From: CAZUSP01 sp964623505
GTDB taxonomy: Bacteria > Patescibacteriota > Minisyncoccia > Minisyncoccales > UBA1441
Direction: 5' to 3'
Assembly (NCBI GenBank): GCA_964623505.1
Contig: CAZUSP010000004.1
Location: 1 to 32,344, forward strand
DNA: 32,344 bases
This document shows, piece by piece, positions 15,930-24,101 of this stretch (its first letter is position 1; each line of letters starts with the position of its first letter). The notes beneath the pieces are model-generated. The model did not search any database, was not told the DNA's origin, and saw only the letters and a list, made by a program, of their open reading frames with translations. The position numbers were made by a program, and so were the translations under genes.

Positions 15930-17011
15930 TACAAAGAAAGAAAGTAATTTACCAGTTGGCTTTTAGCAATGCCAAGGTCGTTCACTTTGACCGAAAACAC
16001 TCCTCGTCCTTGCTGGTAATTGCCGGGATAAGCAGCCATGATCTGTTCCAGTTTCTCTTTTTCTTCTAGATAAACAACTCCCTGAACCTTGTTATTATTC
16101 CGCTGCCAGATAATCAAGAGGTTCCCCAATTCTAAGAGTCGGGAGCGGAGCTCGTCGACGATGAAAACAAAATCTTCCCGGCTTATGTTTCGGAACTCTC
16201 GATAGGGCATCGTCAAGACGGCTAGATTCTTGTGGGCATAAAAGTTCAAACAATTAATTGCTTTTTCGAGCATGGCCAACTGGCCAACGTCTTCGGTGGT
16301 GCAGGGGTTGGGAGTGTACAAGAGCGCCTTTTGATTGACAAGCTGGGCAATCCGACGGCAGGTTTCGTTTGAGAAATTTCGAGGCAGGGCATAAAGCTTA
16401 AGTCCTTTCAAGAGATAAGCCCCGACTCTTCGATCGATTAGGTCTTCGTGCAACGATTCAATGGCTTGGGTGGTTAATTCAATCAAAGTGCTATCCGGAT
16501 CGGTTAAATTGACTTGACCAAAGATCCGGTTTTCCGGATGATGGTCAATGTTGACTACTCGACTTTGGGGGTTTCTTTGCTGAAAGGCGGGATGAATAAT
16601 TTCAGCCGGATCGGCAAAGCCCAGGCAGATGAAAAGGTCGGGTTCGCTCTTCAGGGGAGAAAAGGAAATAGTGACATCTTCTTTTTGAAGAGGAACGTCG
16701 TGACTGTTAAAATGTAAATAGACCCGGCCGTTGTTCTTTTCATATCTCATTTGAGATATTTTTTCGCCGGAAGGGCGATCAATAACAATGGTTGGTTTGT
16801 TCTGCCAGGAGTTGGCTGAATCTAAGGTCACCAGAGAACTGGGCAATGATCCCAACAGTAGGCTTGTTTTTCGGTTAAAATTATCTAAACTGAAAAACAG
16901 GGCCAAGCTGGCCAACAAAGATTCCCCCTTGGTGGACAAGCAAGGGACCAAAGTAATCTCCCGACTGTTTTCAACCAGTCTTTTAAAATCTGAAAGTTGA
17001 CGCGAGTCCAT
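15929..17011 (-). CDS. DHH-family-like protein, probably catalytically degenerate
   Basis: A 360-residue protein with a clear DHH motif, RVVNIDHHPENRIFG (Asp156-His157-His158), followed by DPDSTLIELTTQAI, which fits DHH phosphoesterases of the NrnA/GdpP type. The first motif, normally HxNPDGDA, appears here as CLSTKGESLLAS at about residues 24-35, so the metal-binding aspartates are not seen. No GGGH-type DHHA1 motif was found at the C-terminus. It may bind a nucleotide or nucleic acid without cleaving it. It is first in an apparent operon DHH-pilB-LTD-yebC-ruvC-PBP, with a promoter directly upstream. Confidence 0.7.
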   Translation of the reverse strand: MDSRQLSDFKRLVENSREITLVPCLSTKGESLLASLALFFSLDNFNRKTSLLLGSLPSSLVTLDSANSWQNKPTIVIDRPSGEKISQMRYEKNNGRVYLHFNSHDVPLQKEDVTISFSPLKSEPDLFICLGFADPAEIIHPAFQQRNPQSRVVNIDHHPENRIFGQVNLTDPDSTLIELTTQAIESLHEDLIDRRVGAYLLKGLKLYALPRNFSNETCRRIAQLVNQKALLYTPNPCTTEDVGQLAMLEKAINCLNFYAHKNLAVLTMPYREFRNISREDFVFIVDELRSRLLELGNLLIIWQRNNNKVQGVVYLEEKEKLEQIMAAYPGNYQQGRGVFSVKVNDLGIAKSQLVNYFLSL

Positions 17012-17023
17012 TTCTCTTACCTT

Positions 17024-17052
17024 AATTTATCTTATTTCAGACCAAGCGTCAA
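17024..17052 (-). promoter_or_regulatory. Promoter of the DHH-pilB operon
   Basis: Minus-strand TTGACG (17052-17047), a 17-bp spacer and TAAATT (17029-17024). The predicted transcription start is about 7 nt downstream, leaving roughly a 6-10 nt leader before the ATG at 17011. Confidence 0.5.
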
Positions 17053-17060
17053 CCAAAAAC

Positions 17061-17564
17061 ATGGTTCTCATGACCAAAAGCAAACAAGAAACCGAACAAC
17101 TGGGCCAATTATTTGCCCAGGCCGTTCTGTCTTTGGAGCCGCCTCCCGGTGGATCGGTGATTTTTCGGCTGGAAGGCGATCTGGGAGGCGGTAAAACAAC
17201 TTTTGTTCAAGGCCTGGCCCGAGGGCTGGGCGTTGCCGGTCCGGTGTTAAGCCCGACCTTTGTTCTTTTGAAAAGATATCCGATCAGATCTCGTTATTAC
17301 AATAATTTTTACCATTTTGATTGCTATCGTCTAGAAAAAGTTCCTCCGAAACGAATAAAATGCCTGGGCTGGTTTGAGGTGTTTAAGCGACCCCGCAGCA
17401 TTATGGCTCTTGAGTGGGGCGATCGACTGGGGCAGCGCCAGCCAAAAGGAGTCAGAATTGTCTTCAGCCATCAAGATGAAAATTCGCGCCGAATAGAGAT
17501 AGATGCTGTTTGCTTTGAGGAATTAATCAAGAAAGTGAAACATGGGCAATCGATTAAATCTTAA
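17061..17564 (+). CDS. tsaE: tRNA threonylcarbamoyladenosine biosynthesis ATPase TsaE
   Basis: A 167-residue ATPase that works with TsaB and TsaD to make t6A37 on tRNAs reading ANN codons. Walker A GDLGGGKTTF lies at about residues 39-48. The family motifs SPTFVLLKRYP, YHFDCYRL and ALEWGDRL are present. Start: ATG 17061, or ATG 17070 (MTKSKQETEQLG), which matches family length slightly better. TsaB and TsaD are not in the window. It overlaps the following exonuclease gene by 23 nt if that gene starts at 17542. Confidence 0.95.
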   Translation: MVLMTKSKQETEQLGQLFAQAVLSLEPPPGGSVIFRLEGDLGGGKTTFVQGLARGLGVAGPVLSPTFVLLKRYPIRSRYYNNFYHFDCYRLEKVPPKRIKCLGWFEVFKRPRSIMALEWGDRLGQRQPKGVRIVFSHQDENSRRIEIDAVCFEELIKKVKHGQSIKS

Positions 17565-18426
17565 TTTTTCCGAATCGAAAATGGTCTTAATAGATGGACA
17601 TGCCATTATCCATCGAGCTTTTCACGCTTTACCGCCCCTGACCAACGGGAAAAACGAACCAGTTGGAGCCATTTATGGATTTGTTCGGGTTCTTTTTAAA
17701 GTTATTAAGGATTACGATCCGTCCTATTTGGCCATTGCCTTTGATCATCCCGGACCCACATTCCGCCAGGCGATATTCAAGGAATATAAGGCGAAGCGAG
17801 CCAAAGCGCCCGAAGAACTTTACCAGCAAATTCCAAAGATCAAGGAGCTGGTTAGCCTGATGAAGATACCGACCCTGGAACAATCAGGATTTGAGGCCGA
17901 TGATCTTATCGGCTCTCTGGCAAAACAGGTCGAAGGTTCAGTCAAGAGAGTGATTATTACCGGAGATGCCGACCTGCTTCAGTTGGTTGATCAGCGGACC
18001 GAAGTGGTGCTGCTGCAAAAAGGATTGAGCCAGCATCAATCTTTCGGCTTAGCCGAGATAAAAGATAAATACTTGGGGCTGGGGCCGGAAAAATTAATAG
18101 AGCTGAAAGGTTTGAAGGGTGACGCCTCGGACAATATTCCGGGAGTGCCGGGCATAGGCGAAAAGACGGGCCTGGATCTGATCCAGCGATATGGCCGTCT
18201 GGAAAATATCTACGCCCACCTGGCCGATCTCTCCCTGAAAACGAGAGAGAAACTAGAATCTTTTCAAGAGCAGTCGTTTATGAGTCGAGAAATAGGTCGG
18301 ATAAAAACCGATTTATTGATGGATTTGTCGTTAGAAAAATACCGACAAAGGGGATATAATAAGAAGCTGGCCGGAGATTTTTTAATTAAAACGGGGCTGA
18401 AGAGCCTGATTAAAGACCTGCCTTGA
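17542..18426 (+). CDS. Stand-alone 5'-3' exonuclease (PolA N-terminal domain type)
   Basis: A 294-residue FEN-like nuclease that removes RNA primers and flaps. It has MVLIDGHAIIHRAFHALP near the N-terminus, TFRQAIFKEYKAKRAKAP, the acidic cluster GFEADDLIGSLA, ITGDADLLQLV, and the helix-hairpin-helix GVPGIGEKTGLDLIQRYG. The gene ends after this domain, and the next gene overlaps or abuts it, so no polymerase part is fused here. A start at ATG 17581 (MVLIDGH) fits the family better than 17542 and avoids the overlap with tsaE. Whether a separate Pol I polymerase gene exists elsewhere is unknown. Confidence 0.9.
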   Translation: MGNRLNLNFSESKMVLIDGHAIIHRAFHALPPLTNGKNEPVGAIYGFVRVLFKVIKDYDPSYLAIAFDHPGPTFRQAIFKEYKAKRAKAPEELYQQIPKIKELVSLMKIPTLEQSGFEADDLIGSLAKQVEGSVKRVIITGDADLLQLVDQRTEVVLLQKGLSQHQSFGLAEIKDKYLGLGPEKLIELKGLKGDASDNIPGVPGIGEKTGLDLIQRYGRLENIYAHLADLSLKTREKLESFQEQSFMSREIGRIKTDLLMDLSLEKYRQRGYNKKLAGDFLIKTGLKSLIKDLP

Positions 18427-18428
18427 CC

Positions 18429-19268
18429 ATGAAAAGTTTTTTTTCTTTTGAAAAGACCCGCGACCAGGGCTTTTCTGATTTTTTAAAAAATGAGAAATTC
18501 TCATTCCGGAACTTTTTCTTTATTTATGTCGGGTCTTTATTGACTTGTTTTTTATTAGGTAGCTATCTGGAAGTTCTCCGATTTTCGCCTCTTTTGGCCA
18601 CCGGAAACCTACTTTTGGCCTGGGCTGGCTGGCTAGCGGTTAGCTATTCTTTGTCCAATCAGGAACGTTTTCAAAGAGTGATTCTCGTCAGCAACAATCT
18701 GGCGCTGACTTTCTTTTTCTTCCAGCTATCCTTTTTATCTCCACCGGCCTGGGTGGTTGTTCTTTTGCCCTTCTTCATCTTGGCCCTGCTCTTGATCAAC
18801 TTTATGCAAGGCAACTTCTATCCATTCATAGACTCATTAACCCTGGGATTTTCTGGTATCATCGGGTTGGTTCTCTTTTCTCGTTATCACCCAGAGTTAT
18901 TTCAGGGAGAGACGCTGAACCAAATGACCTTGTTGTTCTTGATGATTCTTGGACTTTCCGGCACGGCTTTTTTTGTTTGGAACGGAACTCGGGTACTAAC
19001 CTCTCTGCGGAAAATATATTATCACCGCCGAGAGCTTGAAGAGACGGCGACAGTTCTAGAGATCAGAATCAAAGCTAAAACCCGGGAATTGCAGGAACAA
19101 GCCGAGCTGTTGCGAGAAGAAAATCGGCTTAAGACAGAAGCCTTGAGACGCCGCATAGACGAGCTGGAGAAATTTAGGCGGATTGTGGTTGGACGAGAAA
19201 TGAAGATGGTCGAGCTGAAGGAGAAAATGGCTCAAATGAAAAAAGAACTTAAAGAAAGCCGGTCATGA
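18429..19268 (+). CDS. Multi-pass membrane protein with C-terminal coiled coil (sensor-like, no kinase)
   Basis: A 279-residue protein beginning at ATG 18429; the TTG at 18423 overlaps the preceding stop and is less likely. About six or seven hydrophobic segments occupy residues 25-185. They are followed by a long charged coiled coil (ELEETATVLEIRIKAKTREL through the C-terminus) containing VVGREMKMVELKEKM, a linker type found before PAS or HisKA modules in sensor kinases. The protein stops there and has no catalytic domain. It overlaps the histidine kinase gene by 4 nt, so it is probably a partner or input subunit of that kinase. Ligand unknown. Confidence 0.75.
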   Translation: MKSFFSFEKTRDQGFSDFLKNEKFSFRNFFFIYVGSLLTCFLLGSYLEVLRFSPLLATGNLLLAWAGWLAVSYSLSNQERFQRVILVSNNLALTFFFFQLSFLSPPAWVVVLLPFFILALLLINFMQGNFYPFIDSLTLGFSGIIGLVLFSRYHPELFQGETLNQMTLLFLMILGLSGTAFFVWNGTRVLTSLRKIYYHRRELEETATVLEIRIKAKTRELQEQAELLREENRLKTEALRRRIDELEKFRRIVVGREMKMVELKEKMAQMKKELKESRS

Positions 19269-21205
19269 AGAGTGAGCTTGCCTGGCAAGCCGAAAAAGAG
19301 TCCCTGATTAGAAGCATTGAGCGGCAGGTCAAGCTGCGGCAATTTTTCATTCCGGGACTTTTTACGCTTTTGCTTGTTTTGTTTAGCTTGGGGCGAGAGA
19401 CCGATTCTTGGCTAATGATTACTCTCGGGGCGCTATTTATTATCATTTCGGCCTGCCTCTTTTTCTCGGCTGCTCTTTTTATACGCAAAACCAAAAGTTT
19501 AAGTTTAGACCAGATTGCCCAGATTCTTTCGGGGGTGTTCATTTTGGAGGTTCTGACCATTTGGACGACATTCTACTTGTTCGCGCCGATGGCTTTGGTT
19601 TACAACATTCCTTTGTCCTATCTGGCCATTATCTTCTACGTTTTCTATATCATTCTGGTGGCCCCCTTTTTCAAGCAAAACAATGTCTATCAGAGTTTTT
19701 TCTACGGTCTGATCTGGCTGGCCTTGGCATTGCTGATCCATCTCAACGATAACTGCCGATTTTTATTTGACTATGGCTCAGCTCGGGAATGTCCGTCGCA
19801 GATGGCCGCCGAGAGCCTTCTTTTCGTTATCAGCGGAACCGCTATCTTTATGGTTCAGTTTATTGTCAATCATTTTCATGAGCAGGCCGATTGGTTTGCC
19901 CATCGCCTGAAAGACATAAACAGCGGCCTGCAGGAGAAATTAAAAGAAGAGGGCTATCAGGTGATGAGGCTGAAGCAGGAATATGGGGCTTTTAAATCCA
20001 AGATGGCGGCAAAGGTCCGAGAGAAAGACAATCAGATTAGAGAGTTGACGGCTAAATTCCAGGGAGAACTGGAGCAGGAAGATACCGGCGGCGATCGTTC
20101 AGAGGTCAAGCAGACAACCGAAGCTCTTTTGAACATTCTGGAGGACACCGAAGAGGCCCGCCAAAGAGCAGAAGAGGAAAGAGAAAAAACGTTGACCATC
20201 ATTGATAATTTCGTTGACGCCCTTTTGGTTGTTGATGCCCAGGGCTTAATCCAGATGGTCAACAACCGGGCCAGAGAGGTCTTTGGTCTTGATTCAAGCA
20301 TCGAGGGCCGGGCCCTGGTTGAGCTGGTTAAACATCCCCAGCTTAAGCCGGCCCTGGAAATAATTCTGGACGGCCGGAAGATCAAGATTGTCAAAAGAGG
20401 AGGATTTGAAGCCGGAGAGGGATTATTCTTTGAGGTCTCAACGGTACCGCTGGTTCAGTCGGAAGAAGTGATCAGCTATCTGATAGTTTTTCACGATGTA
20501 TCAAGAGAGAGGCTGGTTCAAAGAATGAAGACAGAATTTGTTTCCATTGCCGCTCATCAACTCAGAACACCGCTTTCGGCTATCAAGTGGAGCTTAAGAA
20601 TACTTCTGGATGGAGAAGAGGGAAAACTGACTAAAAAGCAGAAAAAACTAATGGAGAAAACATATTCCAGCAACCAAAAAATGATTAGTTTGGTCAACGA
20701 CCTGCTAAATGTTTCACGGATTGAAGAAGGAAGATTTCTTTATGATCTAGAGGAGGTTGATCTCAAAGAAACAATCAAAGGGGTGATCGAGGCCGTTCTG
20801 GGAGCAGCCAAAAGAAAAAAGCTGAAAATCGTTTTCCATGGAGACAAAAAATCATATCCGGCGATCAAGGCCGACCGGGAGAAGATCACCCTGGCTATTC
20901 AGAACATCGTTGATAACGCCGTCAAGTACTCTCCCGGCGGAAAGCAGATCGAGATCTCCCTGGAGGCAGATGGCGGATTTTTGTTGGTTTCGGTCAGGGA
21001 CAACGGCATTGGCATTCCCCGCTCTCAACAGTCGCGGGTTTTCCAGCGATTTTTCCGAGCAGGCAATGCCATCGGACAAGAGACTGAGGGAACGGGCCTG
21101 GGTCTATTTATTTCCCGGAATGTTATTGAGGCCCACCGGGGCAGGATCTGGTTTGAGTCTCAAGAGGGACAAGGAACAACTTTTTACTTTACTTTACCCT
21201 ATTGA
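19265..21205 (+). CDS. Membrane sensor histidine kinase with PAS domain
   Basis: A 646-residue sensor. About six or seven membrane helices occupy residues 25-205, then a long coiled coil (215-310), then a PAS domain (about 311-415, starting IIDNFVDALLVVDAQGLIQMVNN). HisKA carries FVSIAAHQLRTPLSAIKW with phospho-acceptor His431. The ATPase domain has the N box NIVDNAVKYSP, G1 DNGIGIP, F box FQRFF and G2 GTGLGLFIS, so all motifs are intact. It begins with an ATGA overlap with the preceding coiled-coil membrane gene, and two single-domain response regulators follow it. The signal sensed cannot be read from sequence. Confidence 0.93.
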   Translation: MKSELAWQAEKESLIRSIERQVKLRQFFIPGLFTLLLVLFSLGRETDSWLMITLGALFIIISACLFFSAALFIRKTKSLSLDQIAQILSGVFILEVLTIWTTFYLFAPMALVYNIPLSYLAIIFYVFYIILVAPFFKQNNVYQSFFYGLIWLALALLIHLNDNCRFLFDYGSARECPSQMAAESLLFVISGTAIFMVQFIVNHFHEQADWFAHRLKDINSGLQEKLKEEGYQVMRLKQEYGAFKSKMAAKVREKDNQIRELTAKFQGELEQEDTGGDRSEVKQTTEALLNILEDTEEARQRAEEEREKTLTIIDNFVDALLVVDAQGLIQMVNNRAREVFGLDSSIEGRALVELVKHPQLKPALEIILDGRKIKIVKRGGFEAGEGLFFEVSTVPLVQSEEVISYLIVFHDVSRERLVQRMKTEFVSIAAHQLRTPLSAIKWSLRILLDGEEGKLTKKQKKLMEKTYSSNQKMISLVNDLLNVSRIEEGRFLYDLEEVDLKETIKGVIEAVLGAAKRKKLKIVFHGDKKSYPAIKADREKITLAIQNIVDNAVKYSPGGKQIEISLEADGGFLLVSVRDNGIGIPRSQQSRVFQRFFRAGNAIGQETEGTGLGLFISRNVIEAHRGRIWFESQEGQGTTFYFTLPY

Positions 21206-21210
21206 ATGAT

Positions 21211-21239
21211 TTGCAATAACAATTTACTCTTGCTATAAT
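21211..21239 (+). promoter_or_regulatory. Promoter of the response regulator-mutM-holA operon
   Basis: TTGCAA (21211-21216), an exact 17-bp spacer and perfect TATAAT (21234-21239), preceded by TGC (extended -10). Transcription would start near 21246, about 4 nt before ATG 21250. It lies just after the kinase stop, so the regulators can be expressed independently of the kinase. Confidence 0.75.
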
Positions 21240-21249
21240 GATCACGAGC

Positions 21250-21621
21250 ATGGTTCAAGTACTGATTATTGAGGATGACGAAGAGATCATGGGCTTGTTG
21301 TCGAGAAAGCTTCAAGCGGCCGGCTATCAAGTGCTGGCGTCCAGAGACGGAGAAGAAGGGCTCAAGCTTTTAAGGGAAGAGAAGCCAGGACTGGTTCTGC
21401 TTGATCTGTCTTTGCCCAAGATAAGCGGATTAGAGCTTTTAGAGAGAAAGATGGCCCGGTCCGAGACGGCCAAGATACCCGTGATCATTATATCCAATTC
21501 GGGAACAGCTTCCGATATCAGCCAGGCCCGCCGTTTTGGAGCGAAGGACTGGATTATCAAGACCAAGTTTAATTTACCGGAAATAATTGATAAAATAGAT
21601 GCAGTTGTCAGATCAAGTTAA
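21250..21621 (+). CDS. CheY-like single-domain response regulator 1
   Basis: A 123-residue receiver domain with no output domain. Acidic pocket IIEDDEE, phospho-acceptor Asp52 in LVLLDLSLPK, switch Ser82 in VIIISNSG, and Lys104 in DWIIKTKF. Start chosen at ATG 21250: the in-frame ATG at 21238 lies inside the -10 box and would not be transcribed from that promoter. It is probably phosphorylated by the kinase encoded upstream; the downstream partner is unknown. In CPR genomes such regulators often occur beside pilus genes, and a pilB lies 5 kb away, but no direct link is visible. Confidence 0.93.
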   Translation: MVQVLIIEDDEEIMGLLSRKLQAAGYQVLASRDGEEGLKLLREEKPGLVLLDLSLPKISGLELLERKMARSETAKIPVIIISNSGTASDISQARRFGAKDWIIKTKFNLPEIIDKIDAVVRSS

Positions 21622-21637
21622 TCATTTTTAATAAACA

Positions 21638-22030
21638 ATGACCACTTCTCCTAAAAAAATTCTCATCATTGAAGACGATGTCTTCTTGAACGAGCTGATG
21701 GCCAAGAAGTTGATTGAAGAGGGCTTTGATGTGCTTAAAGCGGCTAATGGAGAAGAGGGGTTGGATCGGACTCGACAAGACCGGCCGGATCTTATTTTGC
21801 TTGATCTTATTTTACCCGGCATGGATGGTTTTGAGATATTGGAAAAACTGAAAGAAGACCCGGAAACCAGCTCGATTCCGGTTATTATTCTTTCTAATCT
21901 GGGGCAAAGGGAAGACATTGAAAGAGGTTTTGATCTGGGAGCCGATGACTACCTGATCAAAGCTCATTTCACTCCCGACGAGATCGTTGAGCGAGCCAAG
22001 GTTCCTTTTCGCCGGCCGGTCAATGCCTGA
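21638..22030 (+). CDS. CheY-like single-domain response regulator 2
   Basis: A 130-residue receiver domain. Phospho-acceptor Asp56 in DLILLDLILPGMDGFE, Ser86 in VIILSNLGQ, Lys108 in DYLIKAHF. It is a paralog of the preceding gene, 16 nt downstream, with no output domain. It shares its last 8 nt with the mutM start, so regulator and repair gene are translationally linked. Both regulators have Ser-Asn at the position where most CheY proteins have Thr/Ser-Ala. Confidence 0.93.
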   Translation: MTTSPKKILIIEDDVFLNELMAKKLIEEGFDVLKAANGEEGLDRTRQDRPDLILLDLILPGMDGFEILEKLKEDPETSSIPVIILSNLGQREDIERGFDLGADDYLIKAHFTPDEIVERAKVPFRRPVNA

Positions 22031-22859
22031 ACTGCCAGAGATTGAAACAATGGTCAGCGGGCTGCGCGCTCGAGCCAGAGGCCGGGTTATAACAAACATT
22101 TGGACGGATGAAAAAAAGTTGATTCATCATCCGTCTTTTTTGGTTTTCAAGAAAATTCTCAAGGGCGCAAAAATAGACCAGGTTGGCCGTCGAGGCAAGA
22201 TCATTGTCTTAAAGATGAAGCCAAAAGGCTGTTTGCTCTTCCATCCCAAGATGACCGGCCATTTTCTTGTTTTGGCCCGGAAGAAAAGCGGCCAAGAATA
22301 TTTGAAAGGGAAAATCCATCTGGTTTTTCGGCTCAACAACGGTTATTATTTAGCTTGGTCAGACCAAAGGAAGTTTTCCCGGATTGAATATTGGCCGGTT
22401 GGCCAGGAAAATCTCATTCCTTGGTTCAATGGGTTGGGGCAAGAGCCACTGGCCAAAGACTTCAATTTCAAAATGTTCAGCCAGTTAATGGGTGGCCGCT
22501 TAATCAAGGTGAAGACGTGGTTAATGGACCAAAGATTCATGGTGGGTATCGGCAATATCTACGCCAGTGAGATTCTTTGGTCAGCCAAGGTGAATCCGGA
22601 AAAGCGGGTGAAAGAGCTGGGTTTGGCCGAGAAAAAGAAAATCTATGCGGCCATGAGAAGAATTTTAAAGCAAGCAGTCATGAACCGAGGGACCAGCGTG
22701 GCGGAATTTCGTGACATTGATAACAAAAAAGGCGGCCACGGTTTTTATCTGAATGCCTACAATCGCAAAGGCAAGAAGTGTGCTCGCTGTCGTCAGTTAA
22801 TTGACAGAAAGATTACTGGCGGCCGGTCAACATATTATTGTCCCAACTGCCAAAAATGA
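22023..22859 (+). CDS. mutM: Formamidopyrimidine-DNA glycosylase (Fpg/MutM)
   Basis: A 278-residue base-excision repair glycosylase/AP lyase acting on 8-oxoguanine and formamidopyrimidines. The start must be ATG 22023 because the catalytic N-terminus is Pro2-Glu3 (MPELPEIETMVSGL). The beta-hairpin lysine motif LLFHPKMTGHF, the helix-two-turn-helix segment VGIGNIYASEILW and the C-terminal zinc finger (CARC then CPNC, about 16 residues apart) are all present. It overlaps regulator 2 by 8 nt and holA by 4 nt. Confidence 0.97.
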   Translation: MPELPEIETMVSGLRARARGRVITNIWTDEKKLIHHPSFLVFKKILKGAKIDQVGRRGKIIVLKMKPKGCLLFHPKMTGHFLVLARKKSGQEYLKGKIHLVFRLNNGYYLAWSDQRKFSRIEYWPVGQENLIPWFNGLGQEPLAKDFNFKMFSQLMGGRLIKVKTWLMDQRFMVGIGNIYASEILWSAKVNPEKRVKELGLAEKKKIYAAMRRILKQAVMNRGTSVAEFRDIDNKKGGHGFYLNAYNRKGKKCARCRQLIDRKITGGRSTYYCPNCQK

Positions 22860-23782
22860 TCATCTTGCTCTATGGACAAAACAACTATCGGCTGAAGCGA
22901 AAACTGAAAGAAATAATTGATCGCTACCGACAGAAGCATCCAAGAGTGAACTTATCGCGCATTGATGCGGAACAGCTTGATTTTGCTGATTTTTGGCGTG
23001 AATTTCAACAGAAATCAATTTTTGTCAGCCGCCGACTGATCATCATTGATAATATTTTTCTGGGCCGCGACTTTAAAAAACAGTTTAAAAAACAGTTGAA
23101 AAAACTAATGGCGGATGAAGATATCTTGGTGGCCTGGTCAGCGACTGAACCCAAAAAAGAAGATCAGCTCTTGGTGGAAAGAATAAAAAAAGGCGGCCGG
23201 GTTCAAAAGTTTCCTCAACCCAAAAGATCAGACACCAGAAGATGGCTTGAAGAATTCGATCAACAGCTAGACCTTTCCGGGGAGGCCAAAGAAAGATTAA
23301 TTGATTATATTCAAGACGACTGGATCAGGGGGCAGGCGGCGATCTCAAGACTGATATTGACTAATGATCGCTCGTCAGAGATAGCCAGACTGGATCGGAT
23401 GAGAGAGCAGACAGAAGAAATAAACCTGTTCAGTTTGACCGAGGCGATTGCCCAGGGATCAAAAGAGAAAGCCCTGATGATGGTTCATCGATATTTTTCC
23501 CAAAAGGGCCGTCCGGAGAGATTGTTGCCAATTGTGGTTTATCAGTTTCGACAACTTTTATTAGTTCGTGATTTGATCGAGCGGGGGCAAGATTATCACC
23601 AGATCAAGAGAAGCGCCAAGATTCCGCCGTTTGTTTTGGGGCGAATTTATCAACCGGCTCAAAATGTGAGCTTAAATGGCCTGAAAAAGGTGTATCGCCA
23701 GCTGTTTGCGCTGGATTATCAAATAAAAACCGGTCAGGTGGATTTTCGAACCGGCTTTGATTTGTTCATAGCCAGAGTTTAA
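22856..23782 (+). CDS. holA: DNA polymerase III delta subunit
   Basis: A 308-residue clamp-loader subunit that opens the sliding clamp encoded by dnaN. The N-terminus MIILLYGQNNYRLKRKLKEI matches the family; the middle has LIIIDNIFL and LVAWSATEPKK. The C-terminal part has INLFSLTEAIAQGSKEKALMM and LPIVVYQFRQLLLVRDL, typical of HolA. Start at ATG 22856 (ATGA overlap with the mutM stop). It converges with rpsT and the stop codons overlap by 4 nt, so no terminator separates them. Confidence 0.93.
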   Translation: MIILLYGQNNYRLKRKLKEIIDRYRQKHPRVNLSRIDAEQLDFADFWREFQQKSIFVSRRLIIIDNIFLGRDFKKQFKKQLKKLMADEDILVAWSATEPKKEDQLLVERIKKGGRVQKFPQPKRSDTRRWLEEFDQQLDLSGEAKERLIDYIQDDWIRGQAAISRLILTNDRSSEIARLDRMREQTEEINLFSLTEAIAQGSKEKALMMVHRYFSQKGRPERLLPIVVYQFRQLLLVRDLIERGQDYHQIKRSAKIPPFVLGRIYQPAQNVSLNGLKKVYRQLFALDYQIKTGQVDFRTGFDLFIARV

Positions 23783-24039
23783 GTTTTATGAAGCAGGCGG
23801 CGAACGACCGATTTCTTTCGGGCGGCGGTGTTTCCTTTGATTACATTTGTTTTGGCGGCTTTATCAATCGCTTTATCATATTGAGGCAAAAGTTTCTGGA
23901 CTTCATCTTTTTTGCCCTGAGTCACTAATTTCTGAATCTGCTTGAAAAGATCGGTAAATCTTCTTTTTTTGAGCAGATTTTCTTTTTGGCGGCGGATGTC
24001 CTGTCGGAGAGATTTTTTCGCTGATTTAGTGTTAGGCAT
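23779..24039 (-). CDS. rpsT: 30S ribosomal protein S20
   Basis: An 86-residue basic protein with the family N-terminus MPNTKSAKKSLRQDIRRQKEN and the C-terminal AIDKAAKTNVIKGNTAARKKS segment; length is normal for S20, which binds 16S rRNA. The frame stays open upstream to 24225, but that extension is not S20-like and overlaps the Mur ligase remnant on the other strand, so ATG 24039 is the start. Confidence 0.96.
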   Translation of the reverse strand: MPNTKSAKKSLRQDIRRQKENLLKKRRFTDLFKQIQKLVTQGKKDEVQKLLPQYDKAIDKAAKTNVIKGNTAARKKSVVRRLLHKT

Positions 24040-24101
24040 ATTATGACGGCTCAATTCTAACATAAAGGAACCAAAATGAAAGTATTGGTGGAAAAAAGAG
24101 A

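Noticed and set aside
19505..19741. Antisense open frames within the kinase and membrane-sensor genes
   Set aside because: They follow codon-phase shadows of well-supported genes and show no recognisable domains.
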